NCBI GenBank assembly: GCA_911728455.2
Contig: OU452227.1
Location: 22,755,414-22,819,413 of the forward strand
Direction of reading: 5' to 3'
DNA length: 64,000 bases
Origin: Marthasterias glacialis
Lineage: Eukaryota > Echinodermata > Asteroidea > Forcipulatida > Asteriidae
Part shown: positions 1-11,969 of the stretch, piece after piece
Position numbering within the stretch: the first letter of the stretch is position 1
Layout: the number at the start of each line of letters is the position of its first letter
Notes under the pieces: model-generated
Database searches by the model: none
Seen by the model: the letters and a program-made list of their open reading frames with translations, nothing else
What the model was told of the DNA's origin: nothing
Translations under genes and position numbers: made by a program

Positions 1-90
1 TCATACTTAGATTTAAATAACATTATGTTAAAATCACATTTGGGCATAAACCAAGGGGTGGATGTCTGTTATCAACACAAACAAATGAAT

Positions 91-640
91 GTGGGTAGAT
101 CACCACACAAGGGAAGTAAGGGTAGATCACCACACAAGGGAAGTAGGGGTAGATCACCACACAAGGGGAGTTTGGTAGGTCACCACACAAGGGAGATATG
201 AGTAATTTACACCACAAGGGGAGTACGGATAGATCACCACACAAGGGAAGTTTGGTACGATCACCACAAAAGGGAAGTATGGGTAAATCACCACACAAGG
301 GGAGTTTGGTAGGTCACCATACAAGGGGAAGTATGGCTAGATCACACAAGGGAAGTATGGGTAGGTCACCACACAAGGAGTTTGGTAGGTGACCACACAA
401 AGGAGATATGGGTAATTTACAACACAAGGGTAGTATGGGTAGCTCACCACACAAGGGAAGTTTGGTAAGATCACCACACAAGGGAAGTATGGCTAGATCA
501 CACAGGGGAAGTATGGGTAGCTCACCACACAAGGAGAGTTTGGTAGGTCACCACACAAGGGAGATATGGGTAATTTACAACACAAGGGGAGTATGGGTAG
601 ATCACCACACAAGAGGAAGTATGGTTATTTTCCCACAAAA
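91..640. repeat. 27-bp minisatellite, about 20 units
   Basis: About twenty head-to-tail units of 26-27 bp run through this stretch, each with the core GTAGATCACCACACAAGGG and a variable spacer (GAAGTAGG, GAGTTTG, GAGATATG). Early unit starts fall at 95, 122, 149 and 175. Because the common period is a multiple of three, several frames stay open on both strands and give artificial repetitive peptides. Units differ by substitutions and 1-bp indels, so it is an imperfect array. I see no gene around it. Confidence 0.95.
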
Positions 641-1540
641 GTGGAAGTATTTAACATTATAAATAAACTAATTTCAAAGAAAAGTTAGTAGGACTTAAAA
701 AAAATTGAGACACTTTAAACTACCAAATGTTCACAAATCTAGCTTACTCAACAAGTGTGGAAAATTTAGTCCAGAGCGATAATGTTTCAAGCAGAAAGAT
801 GTTTTTTTTATACAAAACACTACTATTTTAGTATGAAAACAACCAGGGATTTTTTTTGAACATTTGATCCTTTTGAAGTGTCTTCATTATTTTTTAAGTA
901 TTTAAACTAAGGCCTATTTCTGGAAATACTCCTGGGCTTCATCGTTGATAGATTGAGGCATCTCTACTGTTGATCAACTGCCACTCTGAATGAAGATCCG
1001 ACACTCTCTGTCTGGATTAGTCTATCTGTAGTGGATGAAACAAGAGAAAAGCAAAATGATTAAACATAATCTGTATAGAGAACAATTAATATAAAGCCAG
1101 ACAAACTGCGTGTACAATCCCGGAATTAAAAAATGAAAAAATAAAATTATACACAGTACTTGGTAAACACCAGAAACCTTTTTTGCATATTAATCAAGTG
1201 GTGCAAATGGCATTCTTAGTATTTTTCCAAATTTATATTTAAATTGACTTAATTCAACCTGTATGAATAACTGAAGTCATGACTTAGTCATCTCTGCAAC
1301 TGATAATCTACAGAGTTATACTTTGTTGGCGTTGCATTTATGCCAGGATGTTTTCGGTTCAATTAATAAATGCTCAGTTGCTGATAACTGTAGGCATCAC
1401 ACATCCACCAACTTCACCTGTCTGTTACATAATGCTTAGTTTTGGTAGACTTTGGTAACCACTCAAATACAAAGCTTTGTGATAGCTTGTTCCCGTTCTG
1501 TAATGTTCGGGCATGTAATGTTCTATTACACTCTTAACCA
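641..1540. other. Intergenic, no feature recognised
   Basis: AT-rich sequence with homopolymer runs and no convincing exon, RNA gene or repeat boundary that I can see. Confidence 0.6.
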
Positions 1541-2260
1541 GTTGGCACAGGCTGACGTGTATCCAAGAAATTATTTTTCGAGCCAGCAAACAGGCGAGCC
1601 AGCAAACAGGCGCTTGTGTAAAATCAGAATACCGGAACAAAGGTTGTCCGGACATTCCAATGCTTAGCGTACACAGACCACACATACGCAGTCTAACACT
1701 TTGTGTCACCCACACACCAAGAAAAAAGGTCTTGAATATTTTGGCATTTTCTGGCTATTGAGAGGTGGTTTTTTGTGTAATCCCGATTCCAGACCTTTGT
1801 CCTTTTGTTCCAAGCACAGGATTACGAGAGAGGACATCGAGAGGTTTCCACCATTATTTATTCATTAGATTTTGATTCAATGGAGGTAAGTCAGAGTGAA
1901 CAGGTAATCCAGCCATGGTTCAATGTTGAGTACCAATCCTATGCTGTAGCTCACAGCCGAGATTTTGCAATTCATAGTGCGTGATTTTGACATTTTCTCG
2001 GTAGAAAAAAAACATGTATGTATTTGTACTTTGACTCATTGGAGCCAAGTCTGAGTGAATAGAGTTTCAAGGCATGGTTCCGGTCTTGGGACTAATCGTT
2101 GGCCACATCTCAAGGCCAAGGTCTTGAGATTATAGGTGCCTTCAAATGATATTTTCAAGATAAACCATAAATCATGGTGCTTCAAAGAGAATCTTTGTTC
2201 TCTTGGCTTTGTTGAGTCAAGGTTTCTTTGTGCCAGCAGTACTCTCAAAGAGACAAACAA
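1541..2260 (+). repeat. Dispersed repeat, copy A
   Basis: This segment recurs in inverted orientation at about 45775-46290 (shared landmarks: the CCAGACCTTTGTCCTTTTGTT stretch, the TCAATGGAGGTAAGTC stretch and the AAAGAGAATCTTTGTTCT stretch). Its first part recurs in direct orientation at 2936-3165. No long reading frame survives. It is an old interspersed element of unknown class. Boundaries are approximate. Confidence 0.65.
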
Positions 2261-2935
2261 ATGGGCAAACACTTTTATAGTCACATTGCAAAAATGTGTG
2301 CAACATACCTAGATTGTATTGAAGATCCACCAGTGTAGTTGGTTTTCTTGACATCAAGTAGTAAGTGACACTGGGGTGACTTGGCTGCCTATGGATTTGC
2401 TTCTCTCAGATAAAAGGGTGATCCAGTGACATCAAGCAGTGGGATGCTTGGGCCAGGGTGTCACCAACTCAGGGTTCTCAAGCAGAGGATGACCAAGTAA
2501 AGCTCCATGAGTTCATGAGGGTGCCATCGAGGAAGGACTCATGGATTTATCTGTTGAGAAGGAAAATAATGAGAAAATTTATTGCATGTAGGCTTTATCT
2601 AATATGCACATGCCTGGTATTATAAGAAGGCAAAATATTTAGGTTGTATTGACTTGTTAATATTCTAATAAGCAGGCTGTGGCGCTGCCGACCTAGCCAT
2701 GATGGCCAGTTATTGGCCTCAGCGCCTCCGATCGATAGGCTAACAGCTCACTAACTTCGCACTGTTGTGAATCATTTCACCTTGCTAACAAAGCACAAAG
2801 AATAATGGGGGTGGGCCGGGGCTGGCCAAGCTCATAAACTGAATATGCTGAACCATACATTTTGGCTGATAAGAGCATTTTTTTCTGCAACAGAAAGGAT
2901 TAGCCATTTATAACAACTTATCTTGCAACATTGTT

Positions 2936-3165
2936 GAAATTTTAACCAGTTGGCGCTGGCTGACGAAATATTTGTTGAGCCAGCAAACGGGTGACATTGA
3001 AACACGCCATTGTGTAAAATCGGAATACTGAAACAATGGTTGCCCAAACATTCCACTGCTGAGAGTACACAGAGCACGCACATGCCATCTAACGCTTCCT
3101 TTCACTCGGACAATGAGAAAACATGGTCGTGAATATTTTGCAAATGTTTGGCTACTATGCAGTTA
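2936..3165 (+). repeat. Dispersed repeat, copy C (partial)
   Basis: This is a diverged copy of the first part of the repeat at 1541. The order of motifs is the same: AACCAGTTGGC, GAGCCAGCAAAC, TTGTGTAAAATC, ACATTCCA and TGAATATTTTG. It is about 70-75% similar by eye with several indels. Confidence 0.6.
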
Positions 3166-3630
3166 GTTGTTGCCCTGCAATTTGAAATACTTCCCGGGAA
3201 AACATCAATTTCTTTTGTTTGAGCAGTTCATTTACTGACTTTCAATATGTTTTAATTTCAGTCTATTCGCGCCATGTTGCTCTGATGTGATCATAGGATC
3301 AAAGTTGGGTACTAACTGAAACGGTTTTTCTTGGTGTTGGTCTTCTTGGTTTCAAGAAGGTGATGCAGTCCAACATATGCAGGAACAATGCAATGCAAGG
3401 TCAATGATTGGTCTTTATTGATGACCTCTTTGCCCCCAATTCAGACGGTAGCAAATCAGCGATTTCGTAACGAAAGCTGTTGTTTCACAAACTGTGATAT
3501 GAAGTCACTGATTAGATAAAAATGACAGCTTTTTCTGTTCGGCAATTCAACCCACCCGGCCGAGACACACAATCAATGGACTTTTTCATCAATGGACTAA
3601 CTGATTTTTAATCAGGGTGTTACTATTGGC

Positions 3631-4030
3631 ATGTCCTGGCCAAGCGGTCAAATGCACTCGACACAAGCTCTGGTGTTTTGATAAGCAGAGTGTAGGTTCA
3701 AGTCCCGGTCTTGACACTTGTGTCCTTAATCAAGACACTTAACCACTATTGCTGCGTCCTTCGGATGGGACGTAAAGCCGTTGGTCCTGTGTGTTGTGTA
3801 ATACATGAAAAAGAACCCAGTTACACTTATTGCTCAAAGATGGGGTTGGCCCCATCGTTTTTGGCAGTGGCTGCCTTATGCGCTGTAGCACCTTGTAAAC
3901 CATTACAAGGTGCTACACAAATGGCTCTCATAATTAAAAATAATAAAATAATATAATAAGCGCCTTGATTTCCTAATTGTTGGTAGATCTGTGCTCTATA
4001 TAAGACTCTGGTATTATTATTATGATTTGT
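3631..4030 (+). repeat. tRNA-derived SINE-like element
   Basis: The head has a type II tRNA-like A box (TGGCCAAGCGG, 3637-3647) and a B box (GGTTCAAGTCC, 3695-3705), which would be internal RNA polymerase III promoter elements. The body (about 3710-3990) contains a perfect 14-bp hairpin, arms 3884-3897 and 3904-3917, with a 6-nt loop. The tail reads CTCTATATAAGACTCTGG followed by a short (TAT)n run, as in LINE-mobilised SINEs. Type II tRNA-head SINEs with conserved central domains are widespread in marine animals. I cannot assign a named family, and no target-site duplication was found. Confidence 0.7.
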
Positions 4031-4690
4031 TTTTACTGCTGATGAGTTGCGTGCATCCTTCATCATATTTTACTAGTTTCCTTGAGAGTTGTTCCCATTA
4101 AAGATTTGGATTAGTCTAGTCTCGTGTCATGCAAGCAAAAGTACTGTATGCATTGTTGGGTTATGCCACGCAATCTGGTCAGGGGAAGTGGATTGATAAC
4201 TAGTTAATTTTTTTTTCTTTCCATTTTTTCTTCCTTCGTTTTTCCTCCAATATTTTTGACTTATTATAATTACATTTCATCATTGAAATTGCACATGTGT
4301 ACTCTAGTTGTCTTATTTCTTGTAAAAGGGGCATTTTGGTTCTTTATAAAACAAACACTACAAATATACAGCAGCTATCAATGGATATCAGCAGATAGCT
4401 GAAAGGTGGTTAACCGGATATTGAATTTCACTACTTGCCCAAACTTAATATTGTGCTCTCAAATTTCCAAAATGTACCATTTTGAGTTGTTGTCTAAACT
4501 TCTCCTCCTTAATCTCAAAAACTTTCCAAAATGTGTATTTTTGTGTATATTATGCAGGGTGCCATTACATTATACTTAAAACAAAACAAAAAAGTAAAAA
4601 AATATGGAAAGGCAACATTAGCGACACACAAGGTTAAGAAAAATTGAATAAGTATAAACAATAAACACTGCAGATGAAGCTGATACTAAC

Positions 4691-6639
4691 TAAGCCTGTG
4701 ACGGTTAAACGTTTAAACGTTTAAACGTTTACACAAGCACTATCCGTTTCGTAGTTTAGTAACCGTTTAAACGAAAAAAATAAAAATAAAATGTGCCTTG
4801 TGTTTTTGTTGCATTTTGTAACTCTATTTTTCAATGTAATACAATTAAGTATTGATGACCAAGTGGCCGATACTTTTTTATTTCCCGCGAAAAAAAATCC
4901 ACCTCAAAGACTATCAGTATTACAATAACTTATCTGTGGTTTTCAACTTGCCGACAAGCTTCCAGCTGTATGCTTCCAGAGCTTTATTGTGGGCGCACGT
5001 GATTGGACGCGCTCAGGGAACCCTGACAATGGACATGAGATAGGATCACCACAAACAATACCGCTCCTTTAGAGACGCTGAATATGATCGGCCTGTTTTT
5101 AAATCTCTTCCTTAGGTCGCAAAAAAATCTTACAAGACTCAAATCTATTTTGCATTAGATAAGGAGGGGTGTGCTTTGATTTATTCCTGCTTTCGACTGA
5201 AAACCGTTGTACAAAGTTTTAGAGTACAGTTCTGAGTTTTACTAATCGTAGAAGACGTAGATTCAAAATGCCGCGCAAGTCAATCAGCCAAGTTTGGAGC
5301 AGTTTCGACAAGATTCAGGACGACACTGTGAAGTGTAAAATCTGCCTGAGAATGTCAACATGCTTATATTTTTTAAAGAAGATGAAGTAGAGGCGTCAGT
5401 AATATCATCTCACTCACTCATTTTCAACCTTAAATATAACTCAGAAGGTTTATAAATGGTTTGCCCTTCACCGATGTGTGATAAGCGCTGTATAAAAAAG
5501 TTCCGCACTTTCTTTTTTATTAATTGGTTTTTGCATTATTAAAGTGTTGTTTGACTAAAAACCGCAGTGCCATTGCTATTTGTGAAGTTATTACTTTGAG
5601 TGAAAGATGAGAATAACTATTATTTAATTTCAAATGAATTGTTAGGGGTGAGTTCCTTGGCCTTTTCTACTTTTTTGCGCGACCTGATGGTCCTCCAATC
5701 CAAATCCAAACACTTCCGTTGTTTTGAATAGCATGTAAAAACCTGTTATGTGGGCTGACCAATCGGCGTTCTGTTCAATGTACCTTCGTTTAATGACATC
5801 TCATCACGCAACCACCAATGAAACTTAAGCATTCTCACGTGGCGGCCGTACGCAAAGTGTAATTCTCAAAGCTCTCTATTAACTGTTGCAAGGTGTGATC
5901 GTGAATGGCCGACTTCAACAATGTTTCAATACACGGGGATCGTTCGGCTTATACATATTCATTTGTTGGATTGTGTATGACTTGTGATTGGTAATCCGGG
6001 GTGTTCATGTACACAGCACGTGAGCTGCAATATTTTTTTCCGTAGCACGTGTCCACTGTTGATGTTGTGTGCAGCTTCCTCCCATGATGGAAGCTGGGGT
6101 CTGGCAATGGGCCAATTACCAATGCGCGTACATACCTTGAAGGAAGAATACATGCACTGTACAGTGTGTATAGCTACATGTACATGTATATGCCAAGAGC
6201 GTGGCACAAAAATAAAAATTGCATGTGGGACGGGACATTCTGCGGTAGGTAGATCTTTTCAACGATCGTGTTCGCCCATTCAGTATACTTTCAAAAATGT
6301 AATAAAAACACCGTAGAGGTGAAAGCTGGCACCTCTATTAGAATTTGAATTAACTTGTTTTAGTTGAAGATTGTACTTCTCTTGTTTTTTAAATTTTGAA
6401 TCGTTGATAAAAGTGAAGAACAAAATTACAGCTTAGGAAATGTTCCCTATTTAAAAATACAATAATCCTATACGCTACAACTGGCTAGTGCATTGTCATG
6501 CCGATACATGTACATGTAATATTTGATACATAGAGTTTTGGAACAAATTGACCTGCCGCCGACAAACGTTTAAACGGTTAACCGTTGAGAAAAGTTTCGT
6601 TTAAACGGATAGTAAATTAACCGTAGAGTCACAGGCTTA
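4691..6639. mobile_element. Deleted hAT-superfamily DNA transposon
   Basis: The element is flanked by a perfect 8-bp direct repeat ATACTAAC (4683-4690 and 6640-6647), the target-site duplication length of hAT transposons. Its ends are inverted repeats beginning TAAGCCTGTGAC, followed by subterminal copies of CGTTTAAACG in both ends (4709-4730 and 6565-6610), plausible transposase-binding repeats. Inside, a short frame at 5268-5390 on the plus strand begins like a BED zinc finger. The rest of a transposase is absent, so this is a non-autonomous deletion derivative. Much of the interior (5.4-6.5 kb) is unrelated AT-rich filler. Confidence 0.88.
5268..5390 (+). pseudogene. Truncated hAT transposase, BED finger start
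   Basis: This 40-codon frame starts MPRKSISQVWSSFDKI and contains DDTVKCKICL, the N-terminal half of a BED zinc finger (VW..F pattern followed by C-x2-C). The His half of the finger and the RNase H-like catalytic core of a hAT transposase are missing before the stop at 5388-5390. It lies inside the TIR-bounded element at 4691-6639, which explains its origin. No function is expected. Confidence 0.75.
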
Positions 6640-6647
6640 ATACTAAC

Positions 6648-8090
6648 GTTTTCAACAACTGTTTCCTGAAACCATGGAAAAAAGCAATAGAGTGGTCATT
6701 TTATATCACAATCTTTTAGCAACACGACTACAGAAAAAATTTCAATGGAAGTATTTGGATAAAATGTTTTCAACTTGGACCATTGACTACATTTATTTTG
6801 ACATGTAATTTTGTTAGAAATTCTATAGAGGACTAGTTACAGTTTCCTTACAAATGATTTTGTAACATATTTAGTGGAAGCCGATAAAAGGCAGTATCAG
6901 CCATTCACTGCTTTTTGCATTAATCTCAACAGGCCAACTTGAGGGGTAAAGAGGCCAATTTCAAATTACAGAGCGCTAGCGAGCTGTCAAAAACGGAGCT
7001 ATAAAAAACATTATGGATGTGTATTGTGCATTTGTACGTTGTGATCGCAATGTGGTCTGCATTTCATGGCACTTTCGAGTGAATTGTTTTAAGGTTATCC
7101 TCACCGTAAAAATGTAAACGTGTAACCAAACAATCGGTCAGTTAACCGTGTCTCCCAAAGGGCATGCCTGCCAACCTGGCCGTAAAAAAGGTATTTTCTC
7201 TGAGGGCTTTGCGGCCACTTGCGAGGGCATCACAGCAATGGCTGCCCAAGGCCGCCATTAAGGTTGAGGCCTGATTTTTGTCACTTTATATTCAGGTTAA
7301 GCTATGCTTTAACACTGCATGAGAGGAACCCATAAGAAATTTATTTTATGTCCACAACATTACCCAAGCATGAAGAGTATCCAAGTTAGTTTGACACAAG
7401 TGTCTTTCATTATATCGGAGGAAAGTCTATTCATAAGGTGTGAAGAGGAATTTATGTCTTAATATTTATACCAATGTTTATCTCCTGTATACCAAAACGA
7501 TTGAATTTTCTTTAAACACAAAACCAATAAAAGGATTATTAATATTGTTGCGAAAAATGAAAACTTGGTACAACTAGTTTTCTGAAAAACTCAACACAAA
7601 TGATAGGTTCAACTCATTGCATGAGTATATCAAATCCTTCAATTCTCAAGAAAGTTATTGTTTTATCAAAAAATCAACACTGCAAATGATTTGGTGCAAC
7701 AAGTAGGTATTAGTTTGTTTGAATAATATGCAAAGTGACTTTAGACAACTCAGTTAAAGTTCACTTTTCTTATTTCCCTGCATTACTCATTCACAAATAC
7801 CCCAGACAGTTTAGGCAGTCCTATTGGTTGAAAGGTGGTCACCTGAACATTTAACACCGTTTTTAAATGGCTGATAAAGACATAGCTGGAGCTGTGAACT
7901 TTGTGTCTGGCACTCATAGCCTTACACATGTTGGTGCGCTAGGTTACACAGGCCCTAATTTACGCAATCAATACATACCGGCATTAAACATCCTTTGAAA
8001 ACCAATGACGTCATGCTAATTTCTTATCTGGACATTGAGATTTAAGTATATGCTAAATTTTAAAGATGTATGTACCCATGAGAAAAATGT
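6648..8090. other. Intergenic, no gene recognised
   Basis: No exon with acceptable splice signals was recognised. A segment near 7190-7280 (GGGCATCACAGCAATGGC and neighbours) weakly resembles the repeat seen at 20540-20705 and 56040-56220. The rest is unremarkable AT-rich sequence. Confidence 0.55.
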
Positions 8091-8107
8091 AAAAGTACCG
8101 AAATTTT

Positions 8108-8205
8108 CTGCGTATAAGGCGACCGGTGTATAAGGCGCAGTGCCCCCCAAATCACGGAAACAACATTCAACTGTCAATGTATAAGGCGCATCGCCGTATA
8201 TAATG
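8108..8205. repeat. Short TATAAGGCG direct repeats
   Basis: The motif GTATAAGGCG occurs at least three times within about 90 bp, with related variants, giving a locally repetitive stretch. It is probably a fragment of a dispersed repeat. No coding or RNA role is visible. Confidence 0.5.
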
Positions 8206-9300
8206 CAACATGACCACACACACAGAGGCCCGCCAAGTGCCACTCACTGTCAGTACATCGCCACACAGGGGTGGGTCATTGTGTCGGTACACAACAGTTA
8301 ACATAATGTGAAGAGATTGGAGTTTTTTAATCATGAAAATTAATAAAACATCGCTTCTGTTTTTTAAAGTCTCTTTCTTCTCATTTCCCATTCATCCTAT
8401 TGTTGGCGCTAATTGTGCTGTTGAATATGTAATGAATAAATGAATAATTTCATTTCATTTTCGTTTAAATTATTTTTTCTGAAGGTATCGCTCTATCCCT
8501 TTTTTTTTTTACACTACGCACTCATGCAGTCCCATCGTTTCCATTCCAAAAACAGGCTTGCTAGTCTTTATTGTCTCACGATTTTGCATGCTACAATACA
8601 GGCAAGAACCTATGAGTGGTAGCGTGGGCTTTTAATATATTGTAAACGTCTTGATAACTAAAGATTAGTTATCTGCGCATGCTCTATAAAATGATAATTC
8701 CCCAAAATGTTTTCACTGGTGTGCGCGCTAGATCTGTGTACAGCATGGATCATTGCTGGTTTGCGTCTCGGAGAGCAGCATGGGCAACGACGCACAGTAC
8801 CTCAGAAACCTCAGAAAGGGAGTCACATCTTCACATATTTCCACCCCCCCAAAACAAGCATTTTACAAAAATTATATCTTAAAATAGCTGAACTTGGATG
8901 ATAATTTGTTTACCCTTGTATGGCATAAACAGCATCAAGTATTCAAAAAAGTTTAGTATACACAGAATAAAACATGGGACATTGCTATAAAGAAATATTC
9001 AATGTTTCCCAACAATATCAAGAATTTAACAAATAGTAGAACAAATGGTTTGAACATTTATTTTTGTATGTAATTTGACTGTAAGTTGCATTTACATATA
9101 AATATTAGGAATGTAATTGTACTGCTTGACTACATAAAAAGTATGTGTTTGGGACAACTGGTCCCTCTGTCCCAACTTAATTCCGGAATTTCAAAAAATT
9201 CTTAACACACACACACACTTTTAGCTTTAAACTTTTTGTCGTTTTGAGATATTGCCACCTTAAGAACAACAGGCATGCAACTCCTCAACCAAAAAAGGAG

Positions 9301-9955
9301 GAAAAATATTGCTGTGATGTTCCAAAATTGAATATTGAAGTCCAAATTGGATAATTATTGGACACTCCGCAGCGTCGTTTCTACAATAATTGTTCCCTGT
9401 CTGTTTGTCAAACCAAGGCAAGGTCGTGTCACAGCGGACAAGGTTGGTGTCTACACGGAGTCGTTCATGTTGTTTAAAAGTTGTTTTTTTATAGAATTTT
9501 GAGTGGGTGGTGGTCTAGTATCCGTGTCTCTTTTGTGTTTATTGTTAAAAAATGTTCAAATAACAAGGATCCGAATTATATAAAACAAATAATGACTGCG
9601 TTTGTTCGTGCATTGTCGCTGAATAAAGAAGGAAAAATATTGCTGTGATGTTCAAAAATTGAATATTGAAGTCCAAAATGGATAATTATTGGACACTCCG
9701 CAGCGTTGTTTCTACAATAATGGTTCCCTGTCTGTTTGTCAAACCAAGGCAAGGTCGTGTCACAGCGGACAAGGTTGGTGTCTACACGGAGTCGTTTATG
9801 TTGTTTAAAAGTTGTTTTTTTATAGAATTTTGAGTGGGTGGTGGTCTAGTATCCGTGTCTCTTTTGTGTTTATTGTTAAAAAATGTTCAAATAACAAGGA
9901 TCCGAATTATATAAAACAAATAATGACTGCGTTTGTTCGTGCATTGTCGCTGAAT
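9301..9955 (+). repeat. 331-bp tandem duplication (two copies)
   Basis: Two adjacent copies start with GAAAAATATTGCTGTGATGT at 9301 and 9632 and end near GTCGCTGAATA (about 9624 and 9955). They are almost identical, differing at a handful of single bases. Both contain the palindrome-like GGATAATTATTGGACACTCC and a TTTTTTTATAG tract. No reading frame of note is present. The low divergence points to a recent duplication, or to an assembly artefact. Confidence 0.9.
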
Positions 9956-10280
9956 ATAATCACTCGGTGAAATCTGGCTTTTCAATTCAGATTTGTTTCT
10001 GACACCCCCCCCCCTCCAAAAAAAAACCAATGGCTTTTATTTCTAAAATGATGCAACTAAATCCGAAAAATTTAGAAAACACTGTGTTGAAAAAAGGATA
10101 ATCTTGTATGCACTTTCTCTGGCAAAAGAGCAATTTTCCAGATATAAGTTACAGTATTTTACGTCTGGGATACGATTGACCCATGATACTGTGAGAAACT
10201 TCAAGGTGATAGAACGGGTGGAGAATCATTGACGTTTGCAATTATCGTCTCAGATTGTTTTTCTTAAATTTAAAAAAAAT

Positions 10281-10590
10281 GCAATGGTTTGTTAACCGTC
10301 ATTATAATTTTGAAGACACTAAAAAGTTTTTGAAGAACAAATTTCAGTGGCCAAAGGATCACAACTTAATAACTATGCAGGTAAACAACCAAAAATTTAA
10401 CTAAGTCTCATGTGAATGATGCATGGATTACTACTTCGGAAGATCATTATGAGCTTTTTTCAATGGTTTGTTAACTGTCATTATAATCTTGAAGACACTA
10501 ACAAGTTTTTAAAGACCAAAAATTTAACTAAATCTTATGTGAATGATGCATGGATTACTACTTCGGAAGATCATTATGAGCTTTTTAAGA
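10281..10590 (+). repeat. Direct duplication, unit about 126-180 bp
   Basis: Copy 1 (10281-10460) and copy 2 (10461-10587) share a block starting CAATGGTTTGTTAAC and a block ending TCATTATGAGCTTTTT. Copy 1 carries about 54 extra bases between them (roughly 10339-10392). Copy 2 is open for about 60 codons up to a stop at 10602-10604. Its C-terminal peptide contains NAYVNDAW-like residues followed by TTSEDHYELF. I do not recognise the peptide and cannot say whether it is an exon. Confidence 0.7.
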
Positions 10591-11760
10591 TAAGATACCT
10601 CTAGCAATTATTATTTTGTTTTCTTTTTTTCATTGAGTGTTTTCCTCCCATTTACTCGGTCCCCGGTTTCACTACCGCTAGTATTTTTTTTAATACGTCA
10701 GAATAAATAAAAAATAACTTATGGGATGTTTTTTAACGCAGCACGCATGTGCAAATTAAATTTTCACAGTGTCTGCATGCCCATGCATCTCAACATGTCA
10801 AGCACTAAAAGGAACCTGCCTAGCTAGACTACATGAAAGCCTTATGAACGACATAGCGTTGATTGGTTATAAAATGTAGCCATCTGTAAACTTTTAGGCT
10901 GGCTACCCAACAGTGGTGTAACTAAGGGGGCACCGGGTGGGGGGGGGGGAGATGTCCGTACCACTGCCCCCCCCCCCATTTGAAATCTGGACTTTTGAGA
11001 TTAAAACTATTTTTTATTGTTTACACGCAGAAGGTACTTTGTTTTACCTGAACACGTCAAAAGAGCGCTGAAAAGGGGCTTGTTTAGGAAAAATGCTAAT
11101 GGAAACTATAGTTTTAATTGGCCAAAAGTGCCCCCTAAAATTTTACCCTAGTTACGGTGCTGCTACCCAATGCAAATTCCAAGCACTCTCATTACAAACA
11201 GTTACTGCTATGATAGATGCTTTAAAAGTGATAGCGAGGTTGACCAATCAGAGACATCTACAAGACCAGCATTAATCGCATGGGTGCACATACTGACCCA
11301 ATTTCCAGAACTTTCTCAACTAACAATGTGCATACTGGCCATGTTGACCGTGATGTGAATTGTTTTGTGGGGGCATTGCAAACAACTCGGCGGGGCATCA
11401 GGGGCATAAGGTCGCAGTGGCTGCGGTTAAAATCGAGATCTGGATAACTACATTACTAAAAATCCACCTGTATTTGTACATGCACCTAGATACAGTAGTT
11501 GTGATGATTGTAAACTCTCCTCCAGACAGACCCTGTTCGCAAGGTTACGAGGATCTTTGCGAAAGGCTATGGTTCTTTTTGCAAAATCAGCCATCTTTAT
11601 CAGGCTATTGTAAAGATTTGACTGATTTTTACGACTTAATAAAACAAAATACCAATAAAAAGACACAGATCTGATCTCATTTGTGTTAGAAATAAATCTA
11701 GACCACTTAAGACATCAAGTAAAACATTTTCCAGAATAGAAAAATATACTGAAAACTTAC

Positions 11761-11883
11761 CAAAGACCGCTGAGTCGTCTACTTCGGGGCTGCCAGTTTG
11801 AACCTCAGTTGCTGTGGCACTTGGTGATTGTGTCCAATCCACAGAAACCATAGACATGCGAGTCACTGCCATTAGCTGATTCT
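11761..11883 (-). CDS. Candidate minus-strand exon, unknown
   Basis: On the minus strand an open segment is bounded by a possible acceptor (GTGCCAG, exon from 11883) and a consensus donor (TTTG|GTAAGT, exon end 11761). It would encode NQLMAVTRMSMVSVDW followed by a Ser/Thr/Glu-rich stretch. The acceptor phase is compatible with the phase left open after the last recognised NUBP1 exon, but the residues do not look like a NUBP1 C-terminus. It could also be an exon of another gene or a chance open segment. Confidence 0.25.
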
Positions 11884-11969
11884 CTGGCACACACAGTGGA
11901 TATGGGTATGCATGCAGGAGGTACCTTTAGTCCAGGCAAGTGTAGAAACAAGTAGTTGAACCTAAAAGT

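Noticed and set aside
91..640. CRISPR-like array
   Set aside because: Units are contiguous, the spacers are not unique, and the genome is animal. It is a minisatellite.
23..662. Several open frames of 60-90 codons on both strands
   Set aside because: They are translations of the 27-bp minisatellite. The period is a multiple of three, so frames stay open by construction.
5984..6316. A 110-codon open frame inside the hAT element
   Set aside because: Composition is Cys/His/Met-rich from TGCATG/TGTACA repeats. It does not resemble a transposase or any family I know.
11360..11674. A plus-strand frame containing PCSQGYEDLCERLWFFL, and a minus-strand frame over the same bases
   Set aside because: Both strands are open, no recognised domain is present, and the possible acceptors do not give a consistent phase with neighbours.
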